DNA from: Acidimicrobiia bacterium
GTDB lineage: Bacteria; Actinomycetota; Acidimicrobiia; Acidimicrobiales; Acidimicrobilacustridaceae
DNA: 41,662 bases
Assembly: GCA_020832495.1 (NCBI GenBank)
Contig: JAFIEP010000093.1
Span: 1-41,662, forward strand
Direction of reading: 5' to 3'
Part shown: positions 8,821-16,228 of the stretch, piece after piece
How positions within the stretch are numbered: the stretch's first letter is position 1
Layout: every line of letters starts with the position of its first letter
The notes under the pieces: model-generated
The model's input: only the letters and a program-made list of their open reading frames with translations
Told to the model about the DNA's origin: nothing
Databases searched by the model: none
Translations under genes and position numbers: made by a program

Positions 8821-10065
8821 TCAGCCGCAGATCGACTCGACCACCTGGTGGGCGCCTCGACGTTGGCCGTGCAGGATCCCCGCCGCCGGTCCGAGGCTGA
8901 GTGCCGTCGGTGAACCAACGAGGTGCACGGCGGTCTGTCCCCACCGCAGGTCCCGGGCGAGCTCCGGCAGGCCACCCACCACGGGGATCGGGTGCTGCGC
9001 AGCGAGCCCACCGAGCAACGGATCGCCGGTGCCGGCGGGCACGGTCCCGGTGGCACACCACAGCTCGTCGGTCTCGATGATGCGTCCGCTGCGAAGGCAC
9101 ACCAGGAGACGGTCACCGGCCGCCTCCACGCTTTCGGGACCTTCGTCCTCGGCCAACTCGAGACCGTCGGTGGCCGCCTCGACGACCGCACCGGCGATCC
9201 GATCGGGCACCGATCCACCACCACGGGCCTCGAGCACTCGACGGTGGCGTTCGACGGGGTCGCAGATCTGCTCGAAGGCCCGTAGCTGGCGCGGTCCGAT
9301 CCACCCTGGCTCGACATCGAAGCTGCGTCGCACGAGGGGCCGTCGGGTGACCAAGGTGGTCAGGGCACCTCTGCGAAGGGCAGCCAGCGCCAGCTGTGCC
9401 GCCGTGAGGCCGCCGCCGACCACCACCACCCGCGCCGGCACCGGATCGGTGCGGAGATCGATGGTCGTGGCGTGTCGCACGCGAGGGTCGTCGTCGAGCG
9501 GGCCAGCCGTGGCGAGTCGTCGCTCCGAACGACGTCGATGCACCTCAGGTGAAGCGTCCACGTGTCGGCGCTCGTGTCCCCCTCGTGACCAGGCAGGCAG
9601 GACCGCTCGTCGCGGGTTGGTGCACAGCACCACGTGCTCGGCAGCCCGCTGCTCGCCGGTGTCGAGGGTGAGCCGGGCGCCACGGGGCACACCGACGTCC
9701 ACGGCCACGACCCCTGTCGGCTCGACCATGCGCTCGACACCACACTGTTCGATCAGCGAAGTGCAGAAGTCGTCGAACAACCCGACGGCGGGAAGTTCCA
9801 CACCGGCCGAGCGGACCAGCTCGTCGTGGCGGTCACGCGCAAAGCGGAGCAGCTCGTAGGGCTCCGGATGGGGGTGGTGCACGACGGGTGAGCGGAGATG
9901 GTCCACCTCCTGTGCGGCGAGCTGATGGCGCCACCGAGCCAGCCAGGTACCCGTCGGGTCGATCACCGTCGTGTCGGCCAGGGCGTCGGGCGAGCGGTGG
10001 GCCAACATGGCCACGGTGGCCAGCGCCGCCGGGCCAGCACCCACGATGACGATGCGATGCTCCAC
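8821..10065 (-). CDS. FAD/NAD(P)-binding oxidoreductase, divergent from znuA
   Basis: The 414-aa flavoprotein has an N-terminal FAD fold (IVIVGAGPAALATVAML, residues 5-21) and a second nucleotide fold (VVVVGGGLTAAQLALAAL, about 213-230). The stretch VDHLRSPVVHHPHPEPYELLRFA (about 54-76) recalls the lysine/ornithine N-hydroxylase-like flavoprotein group (SidA/IucD fold), but substrate and reaction are unknown. The GTG start is at 10063-10065. On this strand TAGCCT lies 6 nt before the GTG, as in leaderless actinobacterial promoters, and the Zur-like box at 10097-10111 overlaps the matching -35 position. It may therefore be zinc-regulated together with znuA. A role in making a metal-binding metabolite is possible but speculative. 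Confidence 0.7.
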   Translation of the reverse strand: MEHRIVIVGAGPAALATVAMLAHRSPDALADTTVIDPTGTWLARWRHQLAAQEVDHLRSPVVHHPHPEPYELLRFARDRHDELVRSAGVELPAVGLFDDFCTSLIEQCGVERMVEPTGVVAVDVGVPRGARLTLDTGEQRAAEHVVLCTNPRRAVLPAWSRGGHERRHVDASPEVHRRRSERRLATAGPLDDDPRVRHATTIDLRTDPVPARVVVVGGGLTAAQLALAALRRGALTTLVTRRPLVRRSFDVEPGWIGPRQLRAFEQICDPVERHRRVLEARGGGSVPDRIAGAVVEAATDGLELAEDEGPESVEAAGDRLLVCLRSGRIIETDELWCATGTVPAGTGDPLLGGLAAQHPIPVVGGLPELARDLRWGQTAVHLVGSPTALSLGPAAGILHGQRRGAHQVVESICG

Positions 10066-10096
10066 GCTGCGAGGCTACTGTGCTCGGGCCACAGGG

Positions 10097-10111
10097 TGAG
10101 AATCGTTCTTG
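10097..10111. promoter_or_regulatory. Zur-like operator shared by flavoprotein and znuA
   Basis: The 15-mer TGAGAATCGTTCTTG has the 7-1-7 palindromic form of actinobacterial Zur boxes (TGAAAATNATTTTCA type), with inner arms AGAA/TTCT intact. It lies 31 bp from the flavoprotein GTG and 156 bp from the znuA ATG. Zur would bind with zinc and repress both directions. The assignment rests on similarity, on placement before znuA, and on three related boxes nearby. Confidence 0.72.
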
Positions 10112-10138
10112 TTCTAATGCCTATCGGCGACCTGTCGC

Positions 10139-10262
10139 CTCGGAGGACTCCGAGCGCCCACCGACCGGGCGCAGGCACACCGGGAGCGGCCTGCCTTGCG
10201 AATGGGAACAGCTCCCGTTTACCGTAACGTCATCGGTGAGTCCACCGAACACGCCTCGGAGG
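10139..10262 (+). promoter_or_regulatory. Possible structured znuA leader RNA
   Basis: CTCCGAG (10148-10154) can pair with CTCGGAG at 10139-10145 or with an identical CTCGGAG at 10255-10261 that contains the znuA ribosome site GGAGG (10258-10262). The two pairings are mutually exclusive. Between them GCAGGC (10171-10176) pairs with GCCTGC (10189-10194), while the enclosed CGGGAGC (10181-10187) pairs with GCTCCCG (10211-10217), a pseudoknot-like arrangement. Chance pairing is common in GC-rich DNA, so this is a hypothesis. Confidence 0.35.
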
Positions 10263-10267
10263 TCGAC

Positions 10268-11440
10268 ATGCGTCACACGATCCGATTCCTCGCTCCCCTC
10301 GCCGCCATCGCACTTCTGCTGAGTGCCTGCGGTTCCGACGACAGCGGCACCACCGAGGAGACGGGGGCACCCGGCACCGATCCCACGCCCGAAGAGTCCT
10401 TCGACGTCCCGCGGATCGTGGTGACCACCAGCATCCTCGGCGACATCACCGAGAACGTCGTGCAGGACCTGGCCGACGTCGAGGTCATCATGCCGCCCGG
10501 GAGCGATCCCCACGACTTCGAACCGTCCGCCCAGCAGATCGCCCTGCTCGGCGAGGCCGACCTGGTGATCGCCAACGGGCTCCTCCTCGAGGAGGGTCTG
10601 ATCGGTCCACTGGAGAACGCGGCGGACGACGGCATTCCCGTCGTCGAGATCGCACCGGCACTCGCACCGATCCCCTTCGCCGGAGGGATGGGCCACAGCC
10701 ACGATCACGACGACGACGGGCACGGACACGACGACGAAGACCACGCCCACGAGGACGATGACGGCCACGCCCACGAGGATGACGACGGCCACAGCCACGA
10801 CGACGGCCACAGCCACGACGACGAGCAGGCCGCACCGAGCGGTGTGCTGGCCAGCGTCAGCCAGGACGACGCCACCCGGGACGAGGAGCACGATCACGAC
10901 CACGGCGACGAGGATCCTCACGTGTGGATGGACGTCGACCGGATGGCGGCCGCTGCACAGCTGATCGCCGAGGAGGTGGCCGAGTACACCGACCTCGACG
11001 CCGAGGTGCTCGAGGAGAACGCCGAGGCATACGCCGCCGAGCTGGCCGAACTCGACGAGGAGATCCAAGCACTGCTCGAGCCGATCCCCTCCGACCGTCG
11101 ACTGTTGGTCACCAACCACGACGCCCTCGGCTACTTCGCCGACCGCTACGGCTTCGAGGTGGTGGGCACGGTCATCCCGAGTGGTTCGACCCTGGCCGAG
11201 CCGGGCGCTGCCGACATCGTCGCCCTGGTCGAACTCATCGAAGAGCTCGACATCAGGGCCATCTTCGCCGAGAACATCAGCTCGACCGACCTGGCCGAGA
11301 TGCTGGCCGCCGAGGTCGACCACGAGGTCGTGGTGGTCGAGCTGACCACCGACTCCCTCGGCGAGCCGGGTACGCCGGCGGACACGTACATCGGCATGAT
11401 GCGCTCGAATGCTGAGCTCGTGGCCCAGGCACTCAGCTGA
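10268..11440 (+). CDS. znuA: Zinc ABC transporter substrate-binding lipoprotein ZnuA
   Basis: The 390-aa cluster A-I solute-binding protein has a lipoprotein signal (residues 1-21, lipobox LSAC, lipidated Cys21). Metal-site residues fit the ZnuA pattern: H82 in GSDPHDFEP, H218 in EDPHVWMD, H284 in VTNHDALGYF and an acidic residue at E335 in FAENISS. A His/Asp/Glu-rich loop spans about 142-212, the hallmark of zinc- rather than manganese-specific members, and probably captures or senses zinc. The ATG at 10268 follows GGAGG with 5-nt spacing; the longer reading from 10196 would bury the signal peptide. znuB follows after 85 bp. The upstream Zur-like box implies induction under zinc shortage. 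Confidence 0.95.
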   Translation: MRHTIRFLAPLAAIALLLSACGSDDSGTTEETGAPGTDPTPEESFDVPRIVVTTSILGDITENVVQDLADVEVIMPPGSDPHDFEPSAQQIALLGEADLVIANGLLLEEGLIGPLENAADDGIPVVEIAPALAPIPFAGGMGHSHDHDDDGHGHDDEDHAHEDDDGHAHEDDDGHSHDDGHSHDDEQAAPSGVLASVSQDDATRDEEHDHDHGDEDPHVWMDVDRMAAAAQLIAEEVAEYTDLDAEVLEENAEAYAAELAELDEEIQALLEPIPSDRRLLVTNHDALGYFADRYGFEVVGTVIPSGSTLAEPGAADIVALVELIEELDIRAIFAENISSTDLAEMLAAEVDHEVVVVELTTDSLGEPGTPADTYIGMMRSNAELVAQALS

Positions 11441-11525
11441 CCGATGCCGCCGGTGCGTGCGCGTGGCGGGTGTTCCCACACCAGGCGTTCCTGATCGGCG
11501 ACTCCCCAGCTGAGAGGATGACGCC

Positions 11526-12371
11526 GTGGAGTGGTTGACCGACCCGTTCCGTCTCGGGTTCATGCAGGAGGCCCTCAAGGCCAGCCTGCTGGCGGTGGTC
11601 GTGTGCTCGATGGTGGGCACCTGGGTGGTGCTGCGAGGCCTCGCCTTCATCGGCGACGCCTTGGCGCACGGCGTCATCCCCGGGGTTGCGCTGGCGCAAC
11701 TCCTGGGCTTCAGCCTCGTGCTCGGTGCCGTGGGCAGCGCGCTGGTGATGGCGGCTGGGGTCACGCTGGTCAACCGGCGGTCCCGCGTCGGCGAGGACGC
11801 CGCCATCGGATTGCTGTTCGTCGGCATGCTGGCGGTCGGCGTCATCATCATCTCGGGGTCATCGAGCCGCGACCTCACCACTGTGCTGTTCGGGTCGATC
11901 CTGGCCGTGTCCTCGTCCGACGTGGTGTTGCTGGTCGCCGCCACCGTCGTGATCGGGGTCGCTTCGTTGGTCCTGCACCGACCGCTGTTGGCCCTGGCCT
12001 TCAACGCCGAGAAGGCAGCCGCCTTGGGCATGCGACCCGGATTGACCCACGCAGCGCTGATGGTGATGGTGACCATCGCCGTGGTCACCTCGTTCCAGGC
12101 CGTGGGCACCCTCATGGTGTTCGCTCTCATCGTGGCCCCGCCGGCCACCGCCGCGCTGTTCGCCCGACGGGTCACCACGGTGCTCGTCGGAGGTGTCGTG
12201 GCCGGGTGGGTGGCCGCGCTCGCCGGTCTGCTGCTGTCGTTCCACGCCGGTACGGCCGGTGGGGCCAGCATCGCCGCCTGCACGGTGGGGCTGTTCTTCG
12301 TGGCCCTCGGCGCGAAGGAGGCCACCGAGGCGCTGCGGAACCATCGACGTCCCGCTCCCATGCCCGCCTGA
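11526..12371 (+). CDS. znuB: Zinc ABC transporter permease ZnuB
   Basis: The 281-aa ABC-3 family permease has about eight hydrophobic helices. The characteristic stretch RGLAFIGDALAHGVIPGVALA (about 38-58) and the QAVGTLMVFALIVAPPATAAL helix (about 196-216) are family signatures. It would form the inner-membrane channel receiving zinc from ZnuA. The GTG start at 11526 is used. No ATPase gene (znuC) lies between znuA and znuB or after znuB, so the energising subunit must be encoded elsewhere or shared with another transporter. Confidence 0.93.
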   Translation: MEWLTDPFRLGFMQEALKASLLAVVVCSMVGTWVVLRGLAFIGDALAHGVIPGVALAQLLGFSLVLGAVGSALVMAAGVTLVNRRSRVGEDAAIGLLFVGMLAVGVIIISGSSSRDLTTVLFGSILAVSSSDVVLLVAATVVIGVASLVLHRPLLALAFNAEKAAALGMRPGLTHAALMVMVTIAVVTSFQAVGTLMVFALIVAPPATAALFARRVTTVLVGGVVAGWVAALAGLLLSFHAGTAGGASIAACTVGLFFVALGAKEATEALRNHRRPAPMPA

Positions 12372-12457
12372 GGCCCATCCGACCGGCACGCCGCGCCCTG
12401 GACAGGCCTCGTCGTGGTAGCACCACCCCCGAACGCCAGCAGTGACCGACCCGACAC

Positions 12458-12479
12458 GTGTGCCGGGGATAGGGCACAC
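12458..12479 (+). promoter_or_regulatory. Hairpin immediately upstream of the sortase GTG
   Basis: A perfect 7-bp inverted repeat gtgtgcc (12458-12464) / ggcacac (12473-12479) with an 8-nt loop ends 2 bp before the GTG at 12482. It could mask that start or be an operator. It may also mean that the true start is the in-frame GTG at 12530, which has AGGGG 9 nt upstream. Confidence 0.35.
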
Positions 12480-12481
12480 TG

Positions 12482-13318
12482 GTGGCCGTGGGCAACTGGG
12501 GCGCAACACCTGCACAGGGGCGACTGAGGGTGGCCCCACCACGTGGGCGCCACGGACCACGGCGGCGGGCCGTTGCGACCGCCACAGCCCTGACGATCGC
12601 ACTGCTGGCCACCATCGCTGCGTGCGCCACCGAACAGACTGACGTGCGAGCGGTCGGCGTGGCCGCCGCCGGCGTCGAGGCCACACCGACCACGACGACC
12701 ACCACGCCGCCCACCACCGTCGATCGCGGGAGCACGCTGCCCGTCCCCGAACCGCTGCCCTCCTTCGCCTTCGCCGAGACCCCCGAGGTGGTGCTCGGGC
12801 ACATGGAGATTCCTCGGCTGGGCCTCTCCGAACCGTTGCACGAGGGCATGACGCTCACCGCCATCAACCGAGGGCCGTCGCACTGGCCGGGCACGGCCCT
12901 GCCCGGACGCTTCGGCAACGTGGTGGTGGCCGCGCACCGCACCACGTTCTCCCGCCCCTTCGAGCGGCTCGACGAACTCGAGGAAGGCGACCTCATCCAC
13001 TTCGAGCTGGCCGATGGCTCCTCGGCCACGTATCGGGTACGAGACGTGATCGTGGTGCCCGAGGCCGCCCTGGGTATCGCCACGCAGACCGAGGCCCACA
13101 CCGCCACCCTGTTCGCCTGCCACCCGAAAGGCTCGGCCACGCATCGCATCGTGGCCAAGGCACAGCTTCTCGACGACGACGGGGTGCCCGTCGATGACGA
13201 CGCCGCCCTCCCCCCGGTCGACCTCGGGCTCCGCGAGGGCGACGACGTGCTCTACGTGCGTGACACCGACGAACCCCTGGTGGTGCACGACCCGTTCGGG
13301 TCGCTGACCATCGACTGA
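12482..13318 (+). CDS. Class E-like sortase
   Basis: The 278-aa sortase has an N-terminal membrane or lipoprotein-like segment (about 29-48, ending IAAC) and a Thr/Pro linker (about 68-80). The sortase barrel spans about 100-270. Active-site residues are H152 (VVAAHRTTFSRPF), C213 (TLFACHPKG) and R222 (ATHRIV). Actinobacterial class E sortases attach surface proteins to the cell wall or assemble pili, usually recognising LAXTG-like signals; no such substrate is encoded next to it. The start is ambiguous between 12482 and GTG 12530 (262 aa). It follows znuB by 110 bp with no Zur-like box of its own. Confidence 0.88.
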   Translation: MAVGNWGATPAQGRLRVAPPRGRHGPRRRAVATATALTIALLATIAACATEQTDVRAVGVAAAGVEATPTTTTTTPPTTVDRGSTLPVPEPLPSFAFAETPEVVLGHMEIPRLGLSEPLHEGMTLTAINRGPSHWPGTALPGRFGNVVVAAHRTTFSRPFERLDELEEGDLIHFELADGSSATYRVRDVIVVPEAALGIATQTEAHTATLFACHPKGSATHRIVAKAQLLDDDGVPVDDDAALPPVDLGLREGDDVLYVRDTDEPLVVHDPFGSLTID

Positions 13319-13338
13319 CCGCTACCCCTGCGGCGCCC

Positions 13339-14586
13339 TCAGCCCATGGCAGCGAGGTAGAGGTCCCGCACGTCCTGTCGACTCGGAGGTCGCGGCGTGG
13401 TGAGGATGACCGGATCGGCGAGTGCGTCCTCGACGAGCACCTCCACCAACGATTCGTCGCCGCCGAGGTCGGCCACGCTGCGCGCCGTGCCGACCCGCTC
13501 GGACAGCCGGCGAACCGCCTCGATGGCTGCCTCGGTGCCACCAGCGGCGTCGCCCCCCTCGGTGCCCGCGCCCATGGCCCGAGCCACCCGGGCGTACTTC
13601 GGACCACAGACCTCGGCGTTGAAGGCCATCACGTGGGGCAGCATAGTGGCCAGGGTCTGCCCGTGCGGCTGGTGTAGACGACCCGACAGCGGGTGGCCGC
13701 AGGCGTGCACCAACCCGAGCAGCGGGCCCGACGAGAAAGCAATGCCGGCCATGTGTGACGCCAGCAACATCTGACTGCGACCCTCGAGGTTGCTCGGGTC
13801 GTCGATGACCATCGGCAGCCACTCTGCCACCATCTCGATGGCGCCGAGGGCCACCGCATCGCAGTAGGGGTTGGCCATCTGTGAGGTGAAGGCCTCGATG
13901 GCGTGGGTCAACGCGTCCATGCCACAGGTGGCGGTTGGCACCGGGGGCAGGCCGACGGTGAGCGCCGGATCGAGCAGCACCACCTTGGGCTTGACCGAGT
14001 CGGCCATGAACGTGACCTTCCGGCCCTCGGCCACGTCGGTGATGACGCCCGCGCCGTTGGTCTCCGATGCCGTGCCGGCGGTGGTGGGGACGGCGATGAC
14101 CGGATAGCCGTCGTGCTCGGGAAACGCAGGAGGTACCAGCGAGGAGAAGTCGATGGTGTCGCCGTCGAGACGGGTGTGGTAGGCGAAGTCGACCCCGCGG
14201 CCGGCATTGGGGGCCGCCAACGCCATGCACTTGCCCGCATCCATGGCCGATCCGCCGCCCACCACGATCACGGCCGCGCGGCCGAAGGCGCGCAGACGCT
14301 CGGTGCCGGCGTCCACGTTCTCGTCAGTGGGGTTGGGCTCCACGCCGTCGAAGACCTCGACGACGACCTCAGCGGCGCGCAGCGCGTCCACCAGGGGACC
14401 CACCAGACCGGCGGCGACGACACCGGGGTCGGCCACGAGGAACGCCCGCTCCTCCCCGATCATCCGCACCTGGTCGGCGACCTGAGAGGACGAACCCACA
14501 CCGAAGGCCACCACCGGTAGCGGCGGCAACGAGAAGGACGAGGACGAGAGCACAGCGAGACCCCCAGCGTGATCGGAACGCGCCAT
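13339..14586 (-). CDS. Iron-dependent (group III) alcohol dehydrogenase
   Basis: The protein of up to 415 aa belongs to the Fe-ADH family, which oxidises alcohols or reduces aldehydes/maleylacetate with NAD(P). The dinucleotide motif is VVGGGSAMDAGK (108-119), and VPTTAGTASE is at 166-175. Predicted metal ligands are D224 and H228 (GMDALTHAIEA), H294 (GLVHACGHPL) and H308 (QPHGQ), the same spacing as the known D-H-H-H iron site of FucO. An alternative GTG at 14551-14553, preceded by GGGGG, would give 404 aa and leave room for a leader. A Zur-like box lies only 18 bp upstream of the ATG. An iron enzyme in a zinc-starvation regulon suggests replacement of a zinc alcohol dehydrogenase. The specific substrate is unknown. 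Confidence 0.87.
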   Translation of the reverse strand: MARSDHAGGLAVLSSSSFSLPPLPVVAFGVGSSSQVADQVRMIGEERAFLVADPGVVAAGLVGPLVDALRAAEVVVEVFDGVEPNPTDENVDAGTERLRAFGRAAVIVVGGGSAMDAGKCMALAAPNAGRGVDFAYHTRLDGDTIDFSSLVPPAFPEHDGYPVIAVPTTAGTASETNGAGVITDVAEGRKVTFMADSVKPKVVLLDPALTVGLPPVPTATCGMDALTHAIEAFTSQMANPYCDAVALGAIEMVAEWLPMVIDDPSNLEGRSQMLLASHMAGIAFSSGPLLGLVHACGHPLSGRLHQPHGQTLATMLPHVMAFNAEVCGPKYARVARAMGAGTEGGDAAGGTEAAIEAVRRLSERVGTARSVADLGGDESLVEVLVEDALADPVILTTPRPPSRQDVRDLYLAAMG

Positions 14587-14604
14587 CGGAACGCGTACTC
14601 GGAA

Positions 14605-14619
14605 CGAGAGTTATTCTTA
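14605..14619. promoter_or_regulatory. Zur-like operator before the Fe-alcohol dehydrogenase
   Basis: Read toward the dehydrogenase the box is TAAGAATAACTCTCG, matching the TGAGAAT-N-ATTCTCA pattern of the other boxes at most positions. It lies 18 bp before the ATG at 14586 and 42 bp from the next box, which faces rpmB. Its TAAGAAT half may double as a -10 element. Confidence 0.62.
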
Positions 14620-14661
14620 GCACAGGCGGCGTCCCAGCACGGTTCGGCTCGTGTGGGCAAG

Positions 14662-14676
14662 TGAGAATCATTCCTA
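14662..14676. promoter_or_regulatory. Zur-like operator before rpmB
   Basis: TGAGAATCATTCCTA lies 97 bp before rpmB and directly precedes or overlaps TATAGA (14675-14680), a plausible -10 element. The first eight bases are identical to those of the znuA box apart from the central region. Zinc-bound Zur here would silence the rpmB-rpmG-COG0523-WD40 operon. Confidence 0.72.
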
Positions 14677-14773
14677 TAGACTCCGGCATCTCGGGTTCCC
14701 GATTTCGGCCGACACCAACCGGACGACCGGGACACCCAACCCCCGAACCTCTGAACCCCCCCGAGGAGCTGCC

Positions 14774-15010
14774 ATGTCCAGGGTCTGCCAGGTGACCGGC
14801 CGACGGCCGGCGTTCGGCAAGAACGTGTCGCACTCGCATCGCCGAACGAACCGTCGATGGAACCCCAACATCCAGTCGAAGCGCTACTGGGTGCCGAGCG
14901 AGCAGCGATGGGTGACGCTGAAGGTCAGCGCCAAGGGCATCAAGGTGATCGACCGGCGCGGCATCGACTCGGTGGTGGCCGAGCTCCGTCGACGTGGGGA
15001 GAAGCTCTGA
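14774..15010 (+). CDS. rpmB: Ribosomal protein bL28, zinc-free (C-minus) type
   Basis: The 78-aa L28 starts [21 protein letters not shown]. It keeps only Cys5; the CxxC pairs of zinc-binding L28 are absent, so it is the C-minus paralog. Under zinc starvation such a protein replaces the zinc-containing L28 and frees zinc for other uses. GAGGAG lies 7 nt before the ATG. It is the first gene of an operon behind the Zur-like box at 14662, and its stop overlaps the rpmG start (TGATG). Confidence 0.95.
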   Translation: MSRVCQVTGRRPAFGKNVSHSHRRTNRRWNPNIQSKRYWVPSEQRWVTLKVSAKGIKVIDRRGIDSVVAELRRRGEKL

Positions 15011-15177
15011 TGGCCAAACGCGACGCCAAGCGTCCCATCATCACCCTCCGCTCGACGGCGGGTACGGGCTCCACCTACACGACACGCAAGAACCGCACCA
15101 ACACCCGCGAGCGCCTGGAGCTGCGCAAGTACGACCCACGGGTCCGGCGCCACGTCACCTTCCGGGAGGACCGCTAG
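15010..15177 (+). CDS. rpmG: Ribosomal protein bL33, zinc-free (C-minus) type
   Basis: The 55-aa L33 ([20 protein letters not shown]...) has no cysteine at all, whereas zinc-binding L33 has two CxxC pairs. [22 protein letters not shown] is the family core. It is translationally coupled to rpmB by a 1-bp overlap. With L28 and L31 it completes a set of three alternative ribosomal proteins expected during zinc limitation. Confidence 0.95.
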   Translation: MAKRDAKRPIITLRSTAGTGSTYTTRKNRTNTRERLELRKYDPRVRRHVTFREDR

Positions 15178-15196
15178 TGCGTGCTCGGAACCCCAC

Positions 15197-16228
15197 ATGA
15201 CCGCTGCGCACCGCCTCCCGGTGACGGTGGTCGCCGGATGGCACGGGGTGGACCGGACCGAGCCGGTCACCCACCTGCTGGCCGCGCTCGAAGCGACCAC
15301 GCCCACGCGGGACCCGCAGCGCCGATCGACGACCGAACGACGGTGTCACGGCGAGGTGGTCGTCGTCGAGAACGGATTCGGGGTCACCGACTTCGGCGAC
15401 ACGACGCACCTGCTCGTGGAGGAAGAGGTCGTCCACCTGCGTGACGACTGCGACTGCTGCGCCGTCCGCACCGACCTGATCCGCGTCCTCGAGTTGCTGG
15501 GGCGTCGCCGTCGACCGCCGCGGCGCGTCGTGCTGCTGACCGGCGACGGAGCAGACGTGTCGGTGATCTGCCAGACCATGCTGGGTGATCCGGTGCTGCG
15601 CGAGCTGGCCGTGCTCGACGCCGTGGTCGTGGCGGTGGACGCCCTGGCGGTGGCCACTCGGGCGAGCGAGCAGGCGGCTGCGCTCCCCGATCGTCGCGCC
15701 TTCGAACAGGTGGCCCACGCGGACCTGATCTGGCTGAGTGGCAGTCACCTCCTGAGCGAGCGAGGGATCGACGTCGCCGCCTGGACGATGCGGGGCCTCA
15801 ACCCGCTGGCCACCATCGCCTGGCAGCAGGCGACCGGACCGCTCGCATCCACCGTGCAGTTGGGCGCCTACAACCTCGACCGCGTCCCCGACCGTCTGGG
15901 TCGCGCCCGCCGCACCGCCAGGGTGGCCTGCGGATCGCCCTACCTCCCGGTCCTCGTCAGCTGCGACGGCTGGCTCGACCCCGACGGGCTGGACCGCTGG
16001 GTAGAGGACCTGCACCACACCTTGGGTGCGGACCTGGTCCGCCTCCAGGGGATCCTGGCCGTGAGGGGCCAGGCCAACCGGTGGTTGGTCCAGGGGGTAC
16101 GGACGACCCTCGAGTTGGCCGACGGCGCGCCCTGGGACGACGAGAGCCCGAGCAGCCAGTTGCTCGTCATCGGCCGGAACGTGGACCAGCGCCACTTGCG
16201 CGACGCCCTGGCCGCCTGCTGCTCGTGA
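15197..16228 (+). CDS. Degenerate COG0523 (CobW/ZigA-like) protein, predicted pseudo-GTPase
   Basis: The 343-aa protein aligns along its length with the intact COG0523 protein at 18743-19753. Shared parts include VVVVENGFG versus [19 protein letters not shown] versus [12 protein letters not shown], and the C-terminal GADLVRLQGILAV and LLVIGRNVDQRHLRDAL. The P-loop GFLGSGKT has become GWHGVDRT (14-21). The ETTGLADP switch has become LTGDGADV, and TKTD has become SGSH. The metal motif CxCC is kept as CDCC (85-88). It should therefore bind metal but probably not hydrolyse GTP. It could be a metal carrier, a dimer partner of the active GTPase, or a scaffold. It starts 19 bp after rpmG and overlaps the WD40 gene by GTGA. 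Confidence 0.85.
   Translation: MTAAHRLPVTVVAGWHGVDRTEPVTHLLAALEATTPTRDPQRRSTTERRCHGEVVVVENGFGVTDFGDTTHLLVEEEVVHLRDDCDCCAVRTDLIRVLELLGRRRRPPRRVVLLTGDGADVSVICQTMLGDPVLRELAVLDAVVVAVDALAVATRASEQAAALPDRRAFEQVAHADLIWLSGSHLLSERGIDVAAWTMRGLNPLATIAWQQATGPLASTVQLGAYNLDRVPDRLGRARRTARVACGSPYLPVLVSCDGWLDPDGLDRWVEDLHHTLGADLVRLQGILAVRGQANRWLVQGVRTTLELADGAPWDDESPSSQLLVIGRNVDQRHLRDALAACCS

Noticed and set aside
12360-12411. Rho-independent terminator after znuB (gaggcc ... ggcctc)
   Set aside because: The arms are only 6 bp with a loop of about 30 nt and no T tract.
10121-13288. A 1055-aa minus-strand reading frame opposite znuA, znuB and the sortase
   Set aside because: The composition is His/Val/Gly/Arg-rich with no domain logic, and it is the complement of three well-recognised genes; the long frame is a GC-bias effect.
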